NCBI RefSeq assembly: GCF_003852495.1
Contig: NZ_QAJI01000004.1
Coordinates: 66,124-130,123 of the forward strand
DNA length: 64,000 bases
Reading direction: 5' to 3'
Source: Taibaiella sp. KBW10
GTDB lineage: Bacteria > Bacteroidota > Bacteroidia > Chitinophagales > Chitinophagaceae
The notes under the pieces are model-generated. The model was not told the DNA's origin, made no database searches, and worked only from the letters and a program-made list of their open reading frames with translations. The translations under genes were made by a program, and so were the position numbers. Shown in pieces: positions 1 to 6,510 of the stretch (position 1 is the stretch's first letter; each line of letters opens with the position of its first letter).

Positions 1-116
1 CTTATTGTTTAGAACGGGGGTAACCTTACCTTAGGAAATCTTACAAATAAAAAACAAAATAGTGTAAGTATGTCGGAAGATGATGAGCGAACTTTGTATC
101 CTAAACAAAATATATT

Positions 117-329
117 ATGGAACATACGTTCAGATTCAAAACGAATATTAAGTGTAATGGTTGTGTGGCGACAGTACAGCCGACATTAGATGCAGAAAAA
201 GCAATCACTTCCTGGGCAGTAGCGACAACCGAGCCGGATAAAATATTGACGGTAAACAGCGAAAGTCTTAGCGAAGAAGAGATCATCAATCTTGTTAAAC
301 TTGCGGGCTTTAAAGCAGAATCCCTGTAA
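117..329 (+). CDS. Small HMA-domain (heavy-metal-associated) protein
   Basis: A 70-residue protein with the size and layout of one heavy-metal-associated (HMA) domain, the ferredoxin-like fold of copper chaperones and P-type ATPase N-termini. The metal-binding loop is visible as IKCNGCVATV, with cysteines 13 and 16 in a CxxC motif. Position -2 is Ile-Lys where family members usually have GMT. A second half ending in VKLAGFKAESL fits the closing strand and helix of the fold. It probably binds a soft metal such as Cu(I) in the cytoplasm; that is family knowledge, and the metal cannot be read from sequence. The methyltransferase gene follows on the same strand within 100 bases. No efflux ATPase is present in the window. 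Confidence 0.8.
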   Translation: MEHTFRFKTNIKCNGCVATVQPTLDAEKAITSWAVATTEPDKILTVNSESLSEEEIINLVKLAGFKAESL

Positions 330-424
330 ATTTGTACCTATGCATCAGGCCCTTAATAATATCTTCAAGCCAATCAAATGGATTTTTAAAAAGCTTTTTA
401 CCAAAAGCTGTTGTCGTTAAACCT

Positions 425-1108
425 ATGTTCCCAATGGAAGCGCAAGAAAATATTCCTGAATTTACTTTAGAAGCCCTGGCCGGGCAGCTCAGAAGCCCCT
501 CGGGTACTGCTGGTGTTTCGGTTGGACATACCATGCACGAGTCCAATATCGCAATGACGCGAAACGCCTTTACGGCATTGGGTCTTCAGGAAGGCGATCA
601 TATACTCGAACTGGGTCATGGTAACGGGCATCATTTGAAAGAGATCTTAATGTCGATACCGGAATTGCAGTATTACGGTCTGGATATTTCAGCGCTCATG
701 CATAAAGAAGCCACCGATTTTTGTGATGCAGTACAGCTACAGGAGCAGGTTTCTTTTGGGTTGTATGATGGGCGAACACTTCCTTTTGAGGACCACGTTT
801 TTGATAAAATAACGACCGTCAATACGCTGTATTTCTGGGCCGATCCCCTGGCTTTGATGCAGGAACTGTACCGCGTATTAAAGCCGGGAGGCCTATGCAG
901 TATTGCGTTTGTAGATAAAGCTTCAATGGATCAATTACCTTTTACGGAATTTGGCTTCACTAAATATGATCGTTCTCATTTTGAAGTATTGATGAGCAAT
1001 ACACCATTTATACTGAATAGAATACCGGAGTATACAGAAATGGTGCGCAACAAAATGGGACAGGAAATGACGCGGCGATATTATGTTGCCGTATTACAAA
1101 AACCATAA
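425..1108 (+). CDS. Class I SAM-dependent methyltransferase
   Basis: A cytoplasmic methyltransferase of the UbiE/Methyltransf_11 type. The SAM-binding motif I is visible as ILELGHGNGHH about 60 residues from the start. It is followed by the acidic YGLDIS strand-2 loop, a DKITTVNTLYFW motif IV region and the VLKPGGLCSIAF motif typical of this family. The substrate cannot be inferred. The frame stays open upstream to a TTG at 332, directly after the HMA stop. I prefer ATG 425 (or 434), because the upstream part shows no domain similarity. The start is therefore less certain than the frame. The small gene at 1111 follows after two bases, so they are co-transcribed. Confidence 0.8.
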   Translation: MFPMEAQENIPEFTLEALAGQLRSPSGTAGVSVGHTMHESNIAMTRNAFTALGLQEGDHILELGHGNGHHLKEILMSIPELQYYGLDISALMHKEATDFCDAVQLQEQVSFGLYDGRTLPFEDHVFDKITTVNTLYFWADPLALMQELYRVLKPGGLCSIAFVDKASMDQLPFTEFGFTKYDRSHFEVLMSNTPFILNRIPEYTEMVRNKMGQEMTRRYYVAVLQKP

Positions 1109-1110
1109 CA

Positions 1111-1371
1111 ATGAAGGCGGCATTTCTTGGGTTTGCAAAACAAGTGGAACAAAGTACCGGCTTATCATTTTTCGAAAATCCGGGAGTCGACAATTTGTGT
1201 TTTGCTACAAATCCAGAACTGCGTGCGGTGTATAAATCATACTTTACTACAGCAGATTTATGGCATTATATTTTTGCCCTGATGCCCGGGGTAAATGAAG
1301 AGCAGCTTGAGTTCGCAAGTATTCCTTTGCCTGAAAATGCCGATGCTTTTTGGTGTTTTCTGCATGAATAA
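1111..1371 (+). CDS. Hypothetical protein, 86 aa
   Basis: I do not recognise this family. It is a soluble 86-residue protein with no signal peptide or membrane segment, rich in aromatic residues, with mixed alpha/beta character (for example LWHYIFALMPG and NADAFWCFLHE). It starts two bases after the methyltransferase stop, so it is almost certainly translated from the same mRNA. The tight coupling suggests a shared role, but nothing in the sequence says what it is. Confidence 0.65.
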   Translation: MKAAFLGFAKQVEQSTGLSFFENPGVDNLCFATNPELRAVYKSYFTTADLWHYIFALMPGVNEEQLEFASIPLPENADAFWCFLHE

Positions 1372-1392
1372 TTTGGATGTCATATTTGGAAA

Positions 1393-1464
1393 ATGAATAG
1401 AAGAAAAATGTTTACGATAGCAGGATGGTCATATATATTGTTTATGGTAAGCATAGCTTTTTGA
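1393..1464 (+). CDS. Possible 23-aa small membrane peptide
   Basis: A short frame of 23 codons begins with MNRRKMF and continues as a hydrophobic stretch (FTIAGWSYILFMVSIAF), then TGA. A basic N-terminus followed by about 17 apolar residues is the usual shape of bacterial single-pass micropeptides. It lies 21 bases after the 86-aa gene and ends 6 bases before the terminator hairpin, inside the same transcript. No homologue is known to me and so short a frame can occur by chance, so the call is tentative. Confidence 0.35.
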   Translation: MNRRKMFTIAGWSYILFMVSIAF

Positions 1465-1470
1465 ATCACA

Positions 1471-1499
1471 AAAAGCAAGTCCGGTAAAAACTTGCTTTT
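1471..1499. terminator. Bidirectional hairpin terminator between convergent genes
   Basis: A perfect 10-bp stem (AAAAGCAAGT at 1471-1480, ACTTGCTTTT at 1490-1499) with a 9-base loop. The A and T runs at its ends suit termination in both directions. It closes the HMA-methyltransferase operon and also the cysE-cysK operon arriving from the other side. Confidence 0.75.
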
Positions 1500-1520
1500 G
1501 TTTATGGTTCAAAAAGAGGT

Positions 1521-2432
1521 TTAAAATAGACCTTCGGTAGATAGATATCGTTCTCCTGTATCATAGTTGAATGTCAATACCCTGGCCTCTTTAGGCAGGC
1601 TTTCTATTTTCTGAGCAACTGCTGCCAAAGACGCACCGGTAGAAATGCCGACCAAAACACCTTCCTTTTGTGCGATGGCTCTGGCATAGGCAAATGCAGA
1701 TTCTTTGTCTATTCGGATGATCTCATCAATAAGTGCCGATTGGTATATCTGTGGAATGAAACCTGCACCAATACCTTGTATCGGATGTGGCCCCGGAGCA
1801 CCACCGCTCAACACAGGCGATAATTCGGGCTCTACAGCAATAACCTTTAATTGTGGCCATTTTTCTTTTAATACCGAGGCGATGCCGGTAATGTGCCCTC
1901 CTGTACCGACACCCGTAATGAGGTAATCAATACCTTCCGGAAAGTCGTTCAGAATTTCTACAGCAGTCGTTTTTTGATGGATGGCCACATTGGCCGGATT
2001 ATTGAATTGTTGGGGCGACCAGGCATTGGGAATGGTTTGTAGTAATGCCTCCGACCGTTCAATCGCGCCTTTCATGCCTTTCTCTCTTGGGGTCAGTTCA
2101 AATTCTGCGCCATAAATTTCCATCAGTTTTCTCCTTTCGACACTCATCGATTCTGGCATCACCAGGATCACTTTATACCCTTTTACCGCAGCAACCATTG
2201 CCAACCCTATACCGGTATTGCCAGAAGTGGGTTCTATAATCACACTGTCGGGTTTTAAGATGCCTTTTTGTTCTGCATCTTCAATCATGGCCAGGGCAAT
2301 GCGATCCTTAATACTGCCGCCGGGATTGGCTCTTTCTAATTTTATCCATACCAGACGGTCCGTTCCGAACAGTTTATTAAGATGGAGACTGGGACTATTG
2401 CCTATGGTTTCTAAGATGGATTGTACTTTCAT
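1521..2432 (-). CDS. cysK: Cysteine synthase (O-acetylserine sulfhydrylase)
   Basis: PLP-dependent enzyme that makes cysteine from O-acetylserine and sulfide in the cytoplasm. At 303 residues it has normal family length. Visible motifs are GGSIKDR with the PLP lysine at K42, PTSGNTG (about 68-74) that holds the substrate carboxylate, [10 protein letters not shown] that cradles the PLP phosphate, and the late GISTGAS loop. The C-terminus [10 protein letters not shown] is typical of CysK-type proteins. It follows cysE by 19 bases on the same strand, so the enzyme making O-acetylserine and the enzyme using it form one operon. Control is probably through the cysteine leader upstream of cysE. CysM cannot be fully excluded by eye. 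Confidence 0.93.
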   Translation of the reverse strand: MKVQSILETIGNSPSLHLNKLFGTDRLVWIKLERANPGGSIKDRIALAMIEDAEQKGILKPDSVIIEPTSGNTGIGLAMVAAVKGYKVILVMPESMSVERRKLMEIYGAEFELTPREKGMKGAIERSEALLQTIPNAWSPQQFNNPANVAIHQKTTAVEILNDFPEGIDYLITGVGTGGHITGIASVLKEKWPQLKVIAVEPELSPVLSGGAPGPHPIQGIGAGFIPQIYQSALIDEIIRIDKESAFAYARAIAQKEGVLVGISTGASLAAVAQKIESLPKEARVLTFNYDTGERYLSTEGLF

Positions 2433-2451
2433 TTGTTTATATTTTAAAAGA

Positions 2452-3282
2452 TTAAATTGAAAAATTGATACTGTCCTGGTGGCTGGGTTTGGCCTTTACG
2501 ATCATTTCGCTTTTATGAAAGACCATTGTTTGCGGGGGCACCGATTCTGTGATCCAGACATTACCCCCAATGATGGCGCCCGTGCCGATATGTGTATCGC
2601 CGCCTAGTATGGTAGCATTGGCGTATATCGTGACCTGATCCGCTATCGTGGGATGTCTTTTCTTATCTGCTTTATCTTTACGAACACTCAAAGCACCAAG
2701 AGTAACACCCTGGTAGAGGGTTACCTCGTTGCCTATAACGGTTGTCTCGCCAATCACCACGCCCGTACCATGATCAATAAAGAAACGCTTTCCGATAGTG
2801 GCAGCAGGGTGAATATCAATGCCGGTCTTGCTATGCGCTATTTCTGCAATCAAGCGTGCCAGGATAAAGACTTCCTGCTGCCATAAATAATGCGCAATCC
2901 GGTGTATGGCTACAGCAAAGAATCCGGGATAGCTGAGCAGCACTTCATGAGTCGATTTTGCAGCCGGATCCGATTGCAGCACTGCACTGAGGTCTTCGGT
3001 CAGTTGCAGATGAATTTCATTCAGCGCCGCAAATAATTGCCTGGACAAATGTGCAGCTGCAGTTTCTGTAAACTGTTCTTGCTGCAATAATGTTTGTAAT
3101 AAATATTGCAGCGCTGTTTCCTTCTGTTCAAAATGTGTATAGCTTACAAATTCGGCTTTAGTGGCGAACAGCCAGGAAAATAATTCAGTGATCCAGTAAT
3201 GGGCTTTTTCTGTGTCGAGAAAGATGCGGTGTACCAGGAAATTCCTTTGGTATAAACCTTTATTTTTTGAAATAATATCCAC
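2452..3282 (-). CDS. cysE: Serine O-acetyltransferase (EpsC-type CysE)
   Basis: Makes O-acetylserine from serine and acetyl-CoA, the first committed step to cysteine. The C-terminal half is a left-handed beta-helix acyltransferase with hexapeptide repeats. It carries the family signatures [31 protein letters not shown] and [12 protein letters not shown]. The frame is open to ATG 3333, but that ATG lies inside the attenuator hairpin. The homologous part begins at LYQRN, a few residues after a GTG at 3280-3282, which lies 19 bases past the terminator U-run. I therefore place the start at this GTG (276 aa); the alternative is 293 aa. The gene heads the cysE-cysK operon. Confidence 0.88.
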   Translation of the reverse strand: MDIISKNKGLYQRNFLVHRIFLDTEKAHYWITELFSWLFATKAEFVSYTHFEQKETALQYLLQTLLQQEQFTETAAAHLSRQLFAALNEIHLQLTEDLSAVLQSDPAAKSTHEVLLSYPGFFAVAIHRIAHYLWQQEVFILARLIAEIAHSKTGIDIHPAATIGKRFFIDHGTGVVIGETTVIGNEVTLYQGVTLGALSVRKDKADKKRHPTIADQVTIYANATILGGDTHIGTGAIIGGNVWITESVPPQTMVFHKSEMIVKAKPSHQDSINFSI

Positions 3283-3307
3283 CGTATGATTGGTTTTAGA
3301 AATAAAA

Positions 3308-3335
3308 AAATGCCCAGGCATGAGCAAGGGCATTT
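3308..3335 (-). terminator. Attenuator (intrinsic terminator) upstream of cysE
   Basis: On the minus strand AAATGCCC (3335-3328) pairs perfectly with GGGCATTT (3315-3308) across a 12-base loop and runs into seven T residues, a textbook intrinsic terminator. It sits between the cysteine leader peptide and the cysE body. Its 5' arm is also the partner of an alternative helix: GCAAGCGGTATTG (3381-3369) can pair with CAAATGCCCTTGC (3336-3324) as 5 plus 6 base pairs around one bulged base. Terminator and antiterminator are therefore mutually exclusive. The pairings are read directly; the regulatory role is inferred. Confidence 0.8.
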
Positions 3336-3360
3336 GTGTGAACTATATAGACAGACGTGG

Positions 3361-3423
3361 CTACATGACAATACCGCTTGCGGGATCTACCCACATTGTA
3401 CAACAGCATTGACAGCACATCAT
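3361..3423 (-). CDS. Cysteine-rich leader peptide controlling cysE-cysK
   Basis: A 20-codon frame reading MMCCQCCCTMW and ending SGIVM, with five Cys codons among codons 3-8, followed by TAG. It lies about 22 bases after a well-formed promoter and 25 bases before the attenuator hairpin. If Cys-tRNA is scarce, a ribosome stalled at codons 3-8 leaves codons 15-19 free to form the antiterminator with the terminator's 5' arm. A ribosome that reaches the stop codon covers that segment, so the terminator forms. This is the classical logic of amino-acid biosynthetic attenuation. The peptide itself probably has no function. It is far below normal gene-calling length. Confidence 0.78.
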   Translation of the reverse strand: MMCCQCCCTMWVDPASGIVM

Positions 3424-3451
3424 TGTAATCATGATTCTCTTTTTTTCTTTA

Positions 3452-3482
3452 CAAATTTGCTAAACTATTTTGTCAAAACAAA
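3452..3482 (-). promoter_or_regulatory. Promoter of the cysteine leader-cysE-cysK operon
   Basis: TTTG (3482-3479), 19 bases, then CAAATTTG (3459-3452), against the Bacteroidota consensus TTTG-N19/20-TAnnTTTG. Only the first base of the -7 element deviates. Transcription would start near 3445, about 22 bases before the leader ATG. Confidence 0.65.
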
Positions 3483-3519
3483 TTATTTTCTCTTAAATAA
3501 ATGCTATTTTATGAATGCC

Positions 3520-4938
3520 CTAGGGGCCGAGCAGACTGCCCAATGCTTTAATCCCTTCTTTCAGCTGTGTTGCAGAAAGGGCGCCGTAGCTTAGGCGAAA
3601 ACCATTTGTGTCCTGCCTGTAGCTGTATTGATCCGGGGGCGTTATTTTAATCCCTTTAAGGGACAACTGCGCCGCAATCTTGTGCCAATTAACCGTTTGT
3701 AAAGGCATAATCCAGAAGGCAAGACCACCTTCCGGCAGGTGATAGGTTACCTTACCCGATAAGTATTGGTCTATTAAAGTGGCACATAGATCGCGCTTGG
3801 CTTTATAGTGATGGATACCCTTTTTAAGATGCCGGCTTATGGTTCCTTCTTCCATAAGTTGCAATACGGCTTGTTCCATAATCGCATCGCCTTGCACATC
3901 AATTATTTTTCTTAAGGCCGCTATTTTTTCCAGCAATGCAGGATGACTCACGATATAGCCCATACGTAATGCCGGCGCCACCACCTTACTCATGGTGCCG
4001 ATATATACATAATGCATGATCGTATCTAGGCTGCAAACCGGTAATATCGGCCGATAGGCAAAGTGAAATTCATTGTCGTAATCGTCTTCGATAATGGTGA
4101 ACCCATATGCTTGCGAGAGGCGAACGAGTTCCAGTCTTCTTTGCATACTCAGGGTTACCGTAGTAGGGTATTGATGGTGTGGGGTGATGTAGATTGCCTT
4201 TATCTTTTTATACTTCTTCAGGTATTGTATTACATCTTCGATGAGCAAACCTTCCCGATCCAAACGTAGGGGCAGGAGCTTTGCGCCGGAATGTTCAAAA
4301 GCCTGCCAAGCGGGTTGGTATCCCGGATCTTCTATCATCACATAATCTCCTTTTTCGAGCAGGCATTGTGCGGTGAGGTATAGCGCCATTTGACTACCCC
4401 TGGTCACACAGATCTGTTCGCTGCCGATGTGCATCGCCCGGTGATGGTTCAGCATTTTAGCCAATGCAGCCCGGAAGGCAGCATTCCCATAAGCGTCGGT
4501 ATAGCCCATCATCTGCCCTTTGGCCTTTGTATTGAAAATACGCCGGTAAGCCCTTGCCAATGCTGCTACAGGTGCTATTTTACTATCCGGATGCCCATCG
4601 TCAAAGACGATATGATGCCTTTTTATTGGAGTAGGCTCGTCTTCTTTGATTGCCTGCTGCTTTCTTTTTGTAGCAAGGGGAAGGTGCTCTGATACAAATA
4701 TGCCTTTACGCTCCCGGGCCATCACCCACTCTTCATTGATCAGGATTTGCAAGGCTTCGACTACAGTATTCCGGTTCACTTTTAACTGACTGGCTAAGGT
4801 TCTGCTGCTCGGAAGTGCCTCACCGCTTTTAATCCTTCCGGAACGGATAATCCCGATAAGGGTATCCGCTATTTGCAGGTATACCGCTTTCTCTGACTGA
4901 TAGTTTAATTGGATGTCTAATTCCCAGGGTCTGATCAT
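3520..4938 (-). CDS. MocR/PdxR-type regulator (GntR HTH fused to aminotransferase domain)
   Basis: A 472-residue fusion. Residues ~10-80 are a GntR-type winged helix (YLQIADTLIGIIRSGRIKSGEALPSSRTLASQLKVNRNTVVEAL). The rest is a fold-type-I aminotransferase-like domain that binds PLP. In the aminotransferase part VTRGSQMALYL, EDPGYQPAW, EDDYDNEF and the PLP-lysine region YIGTMSKVVAPALRMGY are visible. MocR proteins usually activate or repress a divergent metabolic gene in response to PLP or an amino compound. Here the divergent neighbours are a cupin and a DapA-family aldolase, which are the likely targets. The ligand is unknown. The short intergenic region holds an inverted repeat that may be its operator. 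Confidence 0.9.
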   Translation of the reverse strand: MIRPWELDIQLNYQSEKAVYLQIADTLIGIIRSGRIKSGEALPSSRTLASQLKVNRNTVVEALQILINEEWVMARERKGIFVSEHLPLATKRKQQAIKEDEPTPIKRHHIVFDDGHPDSKIAPVAALARAYRRIFNTKAKGQMMGYTDAYGNAAFRAALAKMLNHHRAMHIGSEQICVTRGSQMALYLTAQCLLEKGDYVMIEDPGYQPAWQAFEHSGAKLLPLRLDREGLLIEDVIQYLKKYKKIKAIYITPHHQYPTTVTLSMQRRLELVRLSQAYGFTIIEDDYDNEFHFAYRPILPVCSLDTIMHYVYIGTMSKVVAPALRMGYIVSHPALLEKIAALRKIIDVQGDAIMEQAVLQLMEEGTISRHLKKGIHHYKAKRDLCATLIDQYLSGKVTYHLPEGGLAFWIMPLQTVNWHKIAAQLSLKGIKITPPDQYSYRQDTNGFRLSYGALSATQLKEGIKALGSLLGP

Positions 4939-4939
4939 C

Positions 4940-4983
4940 TGGACTACTTATATTTCTAAAAACTGTACCATATTGCTAGTCCA
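4940..4983. promoter_or_regulatory. Candidate MocR operator (inverted repeat)
   Basis: TGGACTA (4940-4946) and its reverse complement TAGTCCA (4977-4983) flank 30 bases in the only intergenic space between the divergent regulator and cupin genes. The right half overlaps the spacer of the cupin promoter. Well-separated half-sites are common for MocR proteins, which bind as large dimers. The assignment is inference. Confidence 0.4.
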
Positions 4984-5000
4984 AATGTACGCTACTTTTG
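4972..5000 (+). promoter_or_regulatory. Promoter of the cupin-aldolase operon
   Basis: ATTG (4972-4975), 17 bases, then TACTTTTG (4993-5000), a perfect match to the Bacteroidota -7 element TAnnTTTG. A start near 5007 fits ATG 5037 as the cupin start and excludes the TTG at 4998, which lies inside the promoter. Confidence 0.6.
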
Positions 5001-5036
5001 AAGGGCAATGATGCAAAAACAAATAATTTTTTAATC

Positions 5037-5513
5037 ATGAACCAGAAAGAAATGAAAACAGCCTCCAAACAGTTCAGCTCTAAAGATTTTCACGAAACGT
5101 TTGCCAGGCCTGTGTATGTAAGACCGGCTAAGTTTATCCATGCTGATGTAGCAGCAGAAGGCGTACACGACCAGTTCTCAGCGGAACGGAAACACCCGGT
5201 TTTCTTTGTTGATCTGCCGAGTAAGAATGTGAGTATGACAATAGGAGGCTTATTGCCCGGACAATTGACCAACCGGCACCGGCATACTTATGAAACCGTT
5301 TTGTATGTATTGGAAGGAGTGGGCTATACAGAAATTGAAGAGGAGCGGGTGGCCTGGAAAGCCGGCGATGCCGTATACATTCCTTCCTGGGCATGGCACC
5401 GGCATCAAAATACAAGCGATACCCTTGCGGCAAAATATATTGCCTGTGAAAACGCACCGCAATTGCAAAACCTTGGTGTCGCGCTTAGAGAAGAGGAAGG
5501 CCGTGATTTGTAA
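5037..5513 (+). CDS. Cupin-domain protein
   Basis: A 158-residue single-domain cupin. Motif 1 is seen as GQLTNRHRHTYETVLYVLEG, giving two His and a Glu for metal binding. Motif 2 is GDAVYIPSWAWHRHQN, giving the third His. All usual metal ligands are therefore present. Small cupins of this kind can be dioxygenases, isomerases or ligand-binding proteins; the sequence does not tell which. It is the first gene of a two-gene operon with the DapA-like aldolase 57 bases downstream and is divergent from the MocR regulator. A role in one small catabolic or detoxifying pathway is likely. Confidence 0.85.
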   Translation: MNQKEMKTASKQFSSKDFHETFARPVYVRPAKFIHADVAAEGVHDQFSAERKHPVFFVDLPSKNVSMTIGGLLPGQLTNRHRHTYETVLYVLEGVGYTEIEEERVAWKAGDAVYIPSWAWHRHQNTSDTLAAKYIACENAPQLQNLGVALREEEGRDL

Positions 5514-5570
5514 ACAACACAGGCTGCTCTCATCTCCTGATTTATCTCTTCATATTTCAAAATCTTAAAA

Positions 5571-6452
5571 ATGACAAACAATTTGTTTAAAGGAATTATT
5601 GCTTATCCGATCACGCCTTTTGATCAAAATGAAAAAGTGGATTTGCAGCTGTATCGTAGCTTGCTCGAAAGGCTGATTGTCTCAAAAGTTCATGCTGTAG
5701 CACCTTTAGGAAGTACGGGTGTATTGCCTTACCTCAACGATGAAGAAAAAGAAGCCCTCACAGAAGCAAGTGTACAACAGGTAAAAAGCCGGGTGCCCGT
5801 GTTGGTTGGTGTATCAAACCTGACGACAGAACGTACGGTATACCATGCGCAATTTGCAGAAAAAGCCGGCGCTGATGCGGTCATGATCATTCCGATGAGC
5901 TACTGGAAACTTAGCGACGATGAAATCGTACAACATTACGACCGGGTGGCGTCCAAGATCGGCATTCCGATTATGGCTTATAATAATCCGGCTACCGGTG
6001 GGGTAGATATGAGTCCTGCATTATTGAAACGCTTGCTGCAGATTCCTAATGTAACAATGATTAAAGAGAGTACCGGAGATATACAACGCATGCACTACCT
6101 AAGAAAAGAACTGGGTGCGGAAGTCGATTTTTATAATGGGGCTAATCCTTTGGCATTGGCGGCTTTTGCAGCGGGTGCTACCGGATGGTGTACTGCAGCG
6201 GCTAATTTAATACCCGATTTGACGATTCGCCTCTATGAGGCCGTGCAGGAAGGACCGCTGTCTGTTGCTCAGGAGATTTTTTACCGGCAGTTTCCTTTAT
6301 TAAAGTTTATCGTAGAAATGGGTTTACCCAGATCCATACAGGCCGGTTTAGCGCTTTTAGGTACAGATGCCGGGCATTTGAGAAGCCCTTTGAAAGCGCT
6401 GGATACAAAGGATGTAGCCACACTCCGGGAAATATTGGCCGGATTATCCTGA
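5571..6452 (+). CDS. DapA/NAL-family aldolase (dihydrodipicolinate synthase-like)
   Basis: A 293-residue TIM-barrel aldolase that forms a Schiff base with its keto acid. The catalytic lysine is K165 in VTMIKESTGD, the tyrosine is Y137 in MAYNNPATGG, and the substrate-carboxylate loop is GSTGV at 47-51. True DHDPS and NAL usually have GTTGE or GSTGE there; Val replaces the Glu. With the MocR-cupin context, this argues for a catabolic aldolase of the superfamily rather than lysine-biosynthetic DapA. The substrate is unknown. It is last in the operon and closed by a strong terminator. Confidence 0.85.
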   Translation: MTNNLFKGIIAYPITPFDQNEKVDLQLYRSLLERLIVSKVHAVAPLGSTGVLPYLNDEEKEALTEASVQQVKSRVPVLVGVSNLTTERTVYHAQFAEKAGADAVMIIPMSYWKLSDDEIVQHYDRVASKIGIPIMAYNNPATGGVDMSPALLKRLLQIPNVTMIKESTGDIQRMHYLRKELGAEVDFYNGANPLALAAFAAGATGWCTAAANLIPDLTIRLYEAVQEGPLSVAQEIFYRQFPLLKFIVEMGLPRSIQAGLALLGTDAGHLRSPLKALDTKDVATLREILAGLS

Positions 6453-6455
6453 ATT

Positions 6456-6487
6456 AAAAACCCTGCTCCATTTGGAGCAGGGTTTTT
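6456..6487. terminator. Bidirectional terminator
   Basis: A perfect 14-bp stem, AAAAACCCTGCTCC (6456-6469) with its complement (6474-6487), loop ATTT. It ends in T runs on both strands and separates the aldolase gene from the convergent secreted protein gene. Confidence 0.9.
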
Positions 6488-6510
6488 AAATTATCTGGTC
6501 TGGAGACCGA

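Noticed and set aside
3144-3371. A 75-codon minus-strand frame with a Cys-rich start overlapping the cysE start
   Set aside because: It runs out of frame through conserved cysE sequence and has no homology. The true Cys-rich element is the shorter leader at 3361-3423 in a different position.
5134-5457. Several overlapping frames opposite the cupin gene
   Set aside because: The cupin motifs on the plus strand are complete, so these are reverse-frame shadows.
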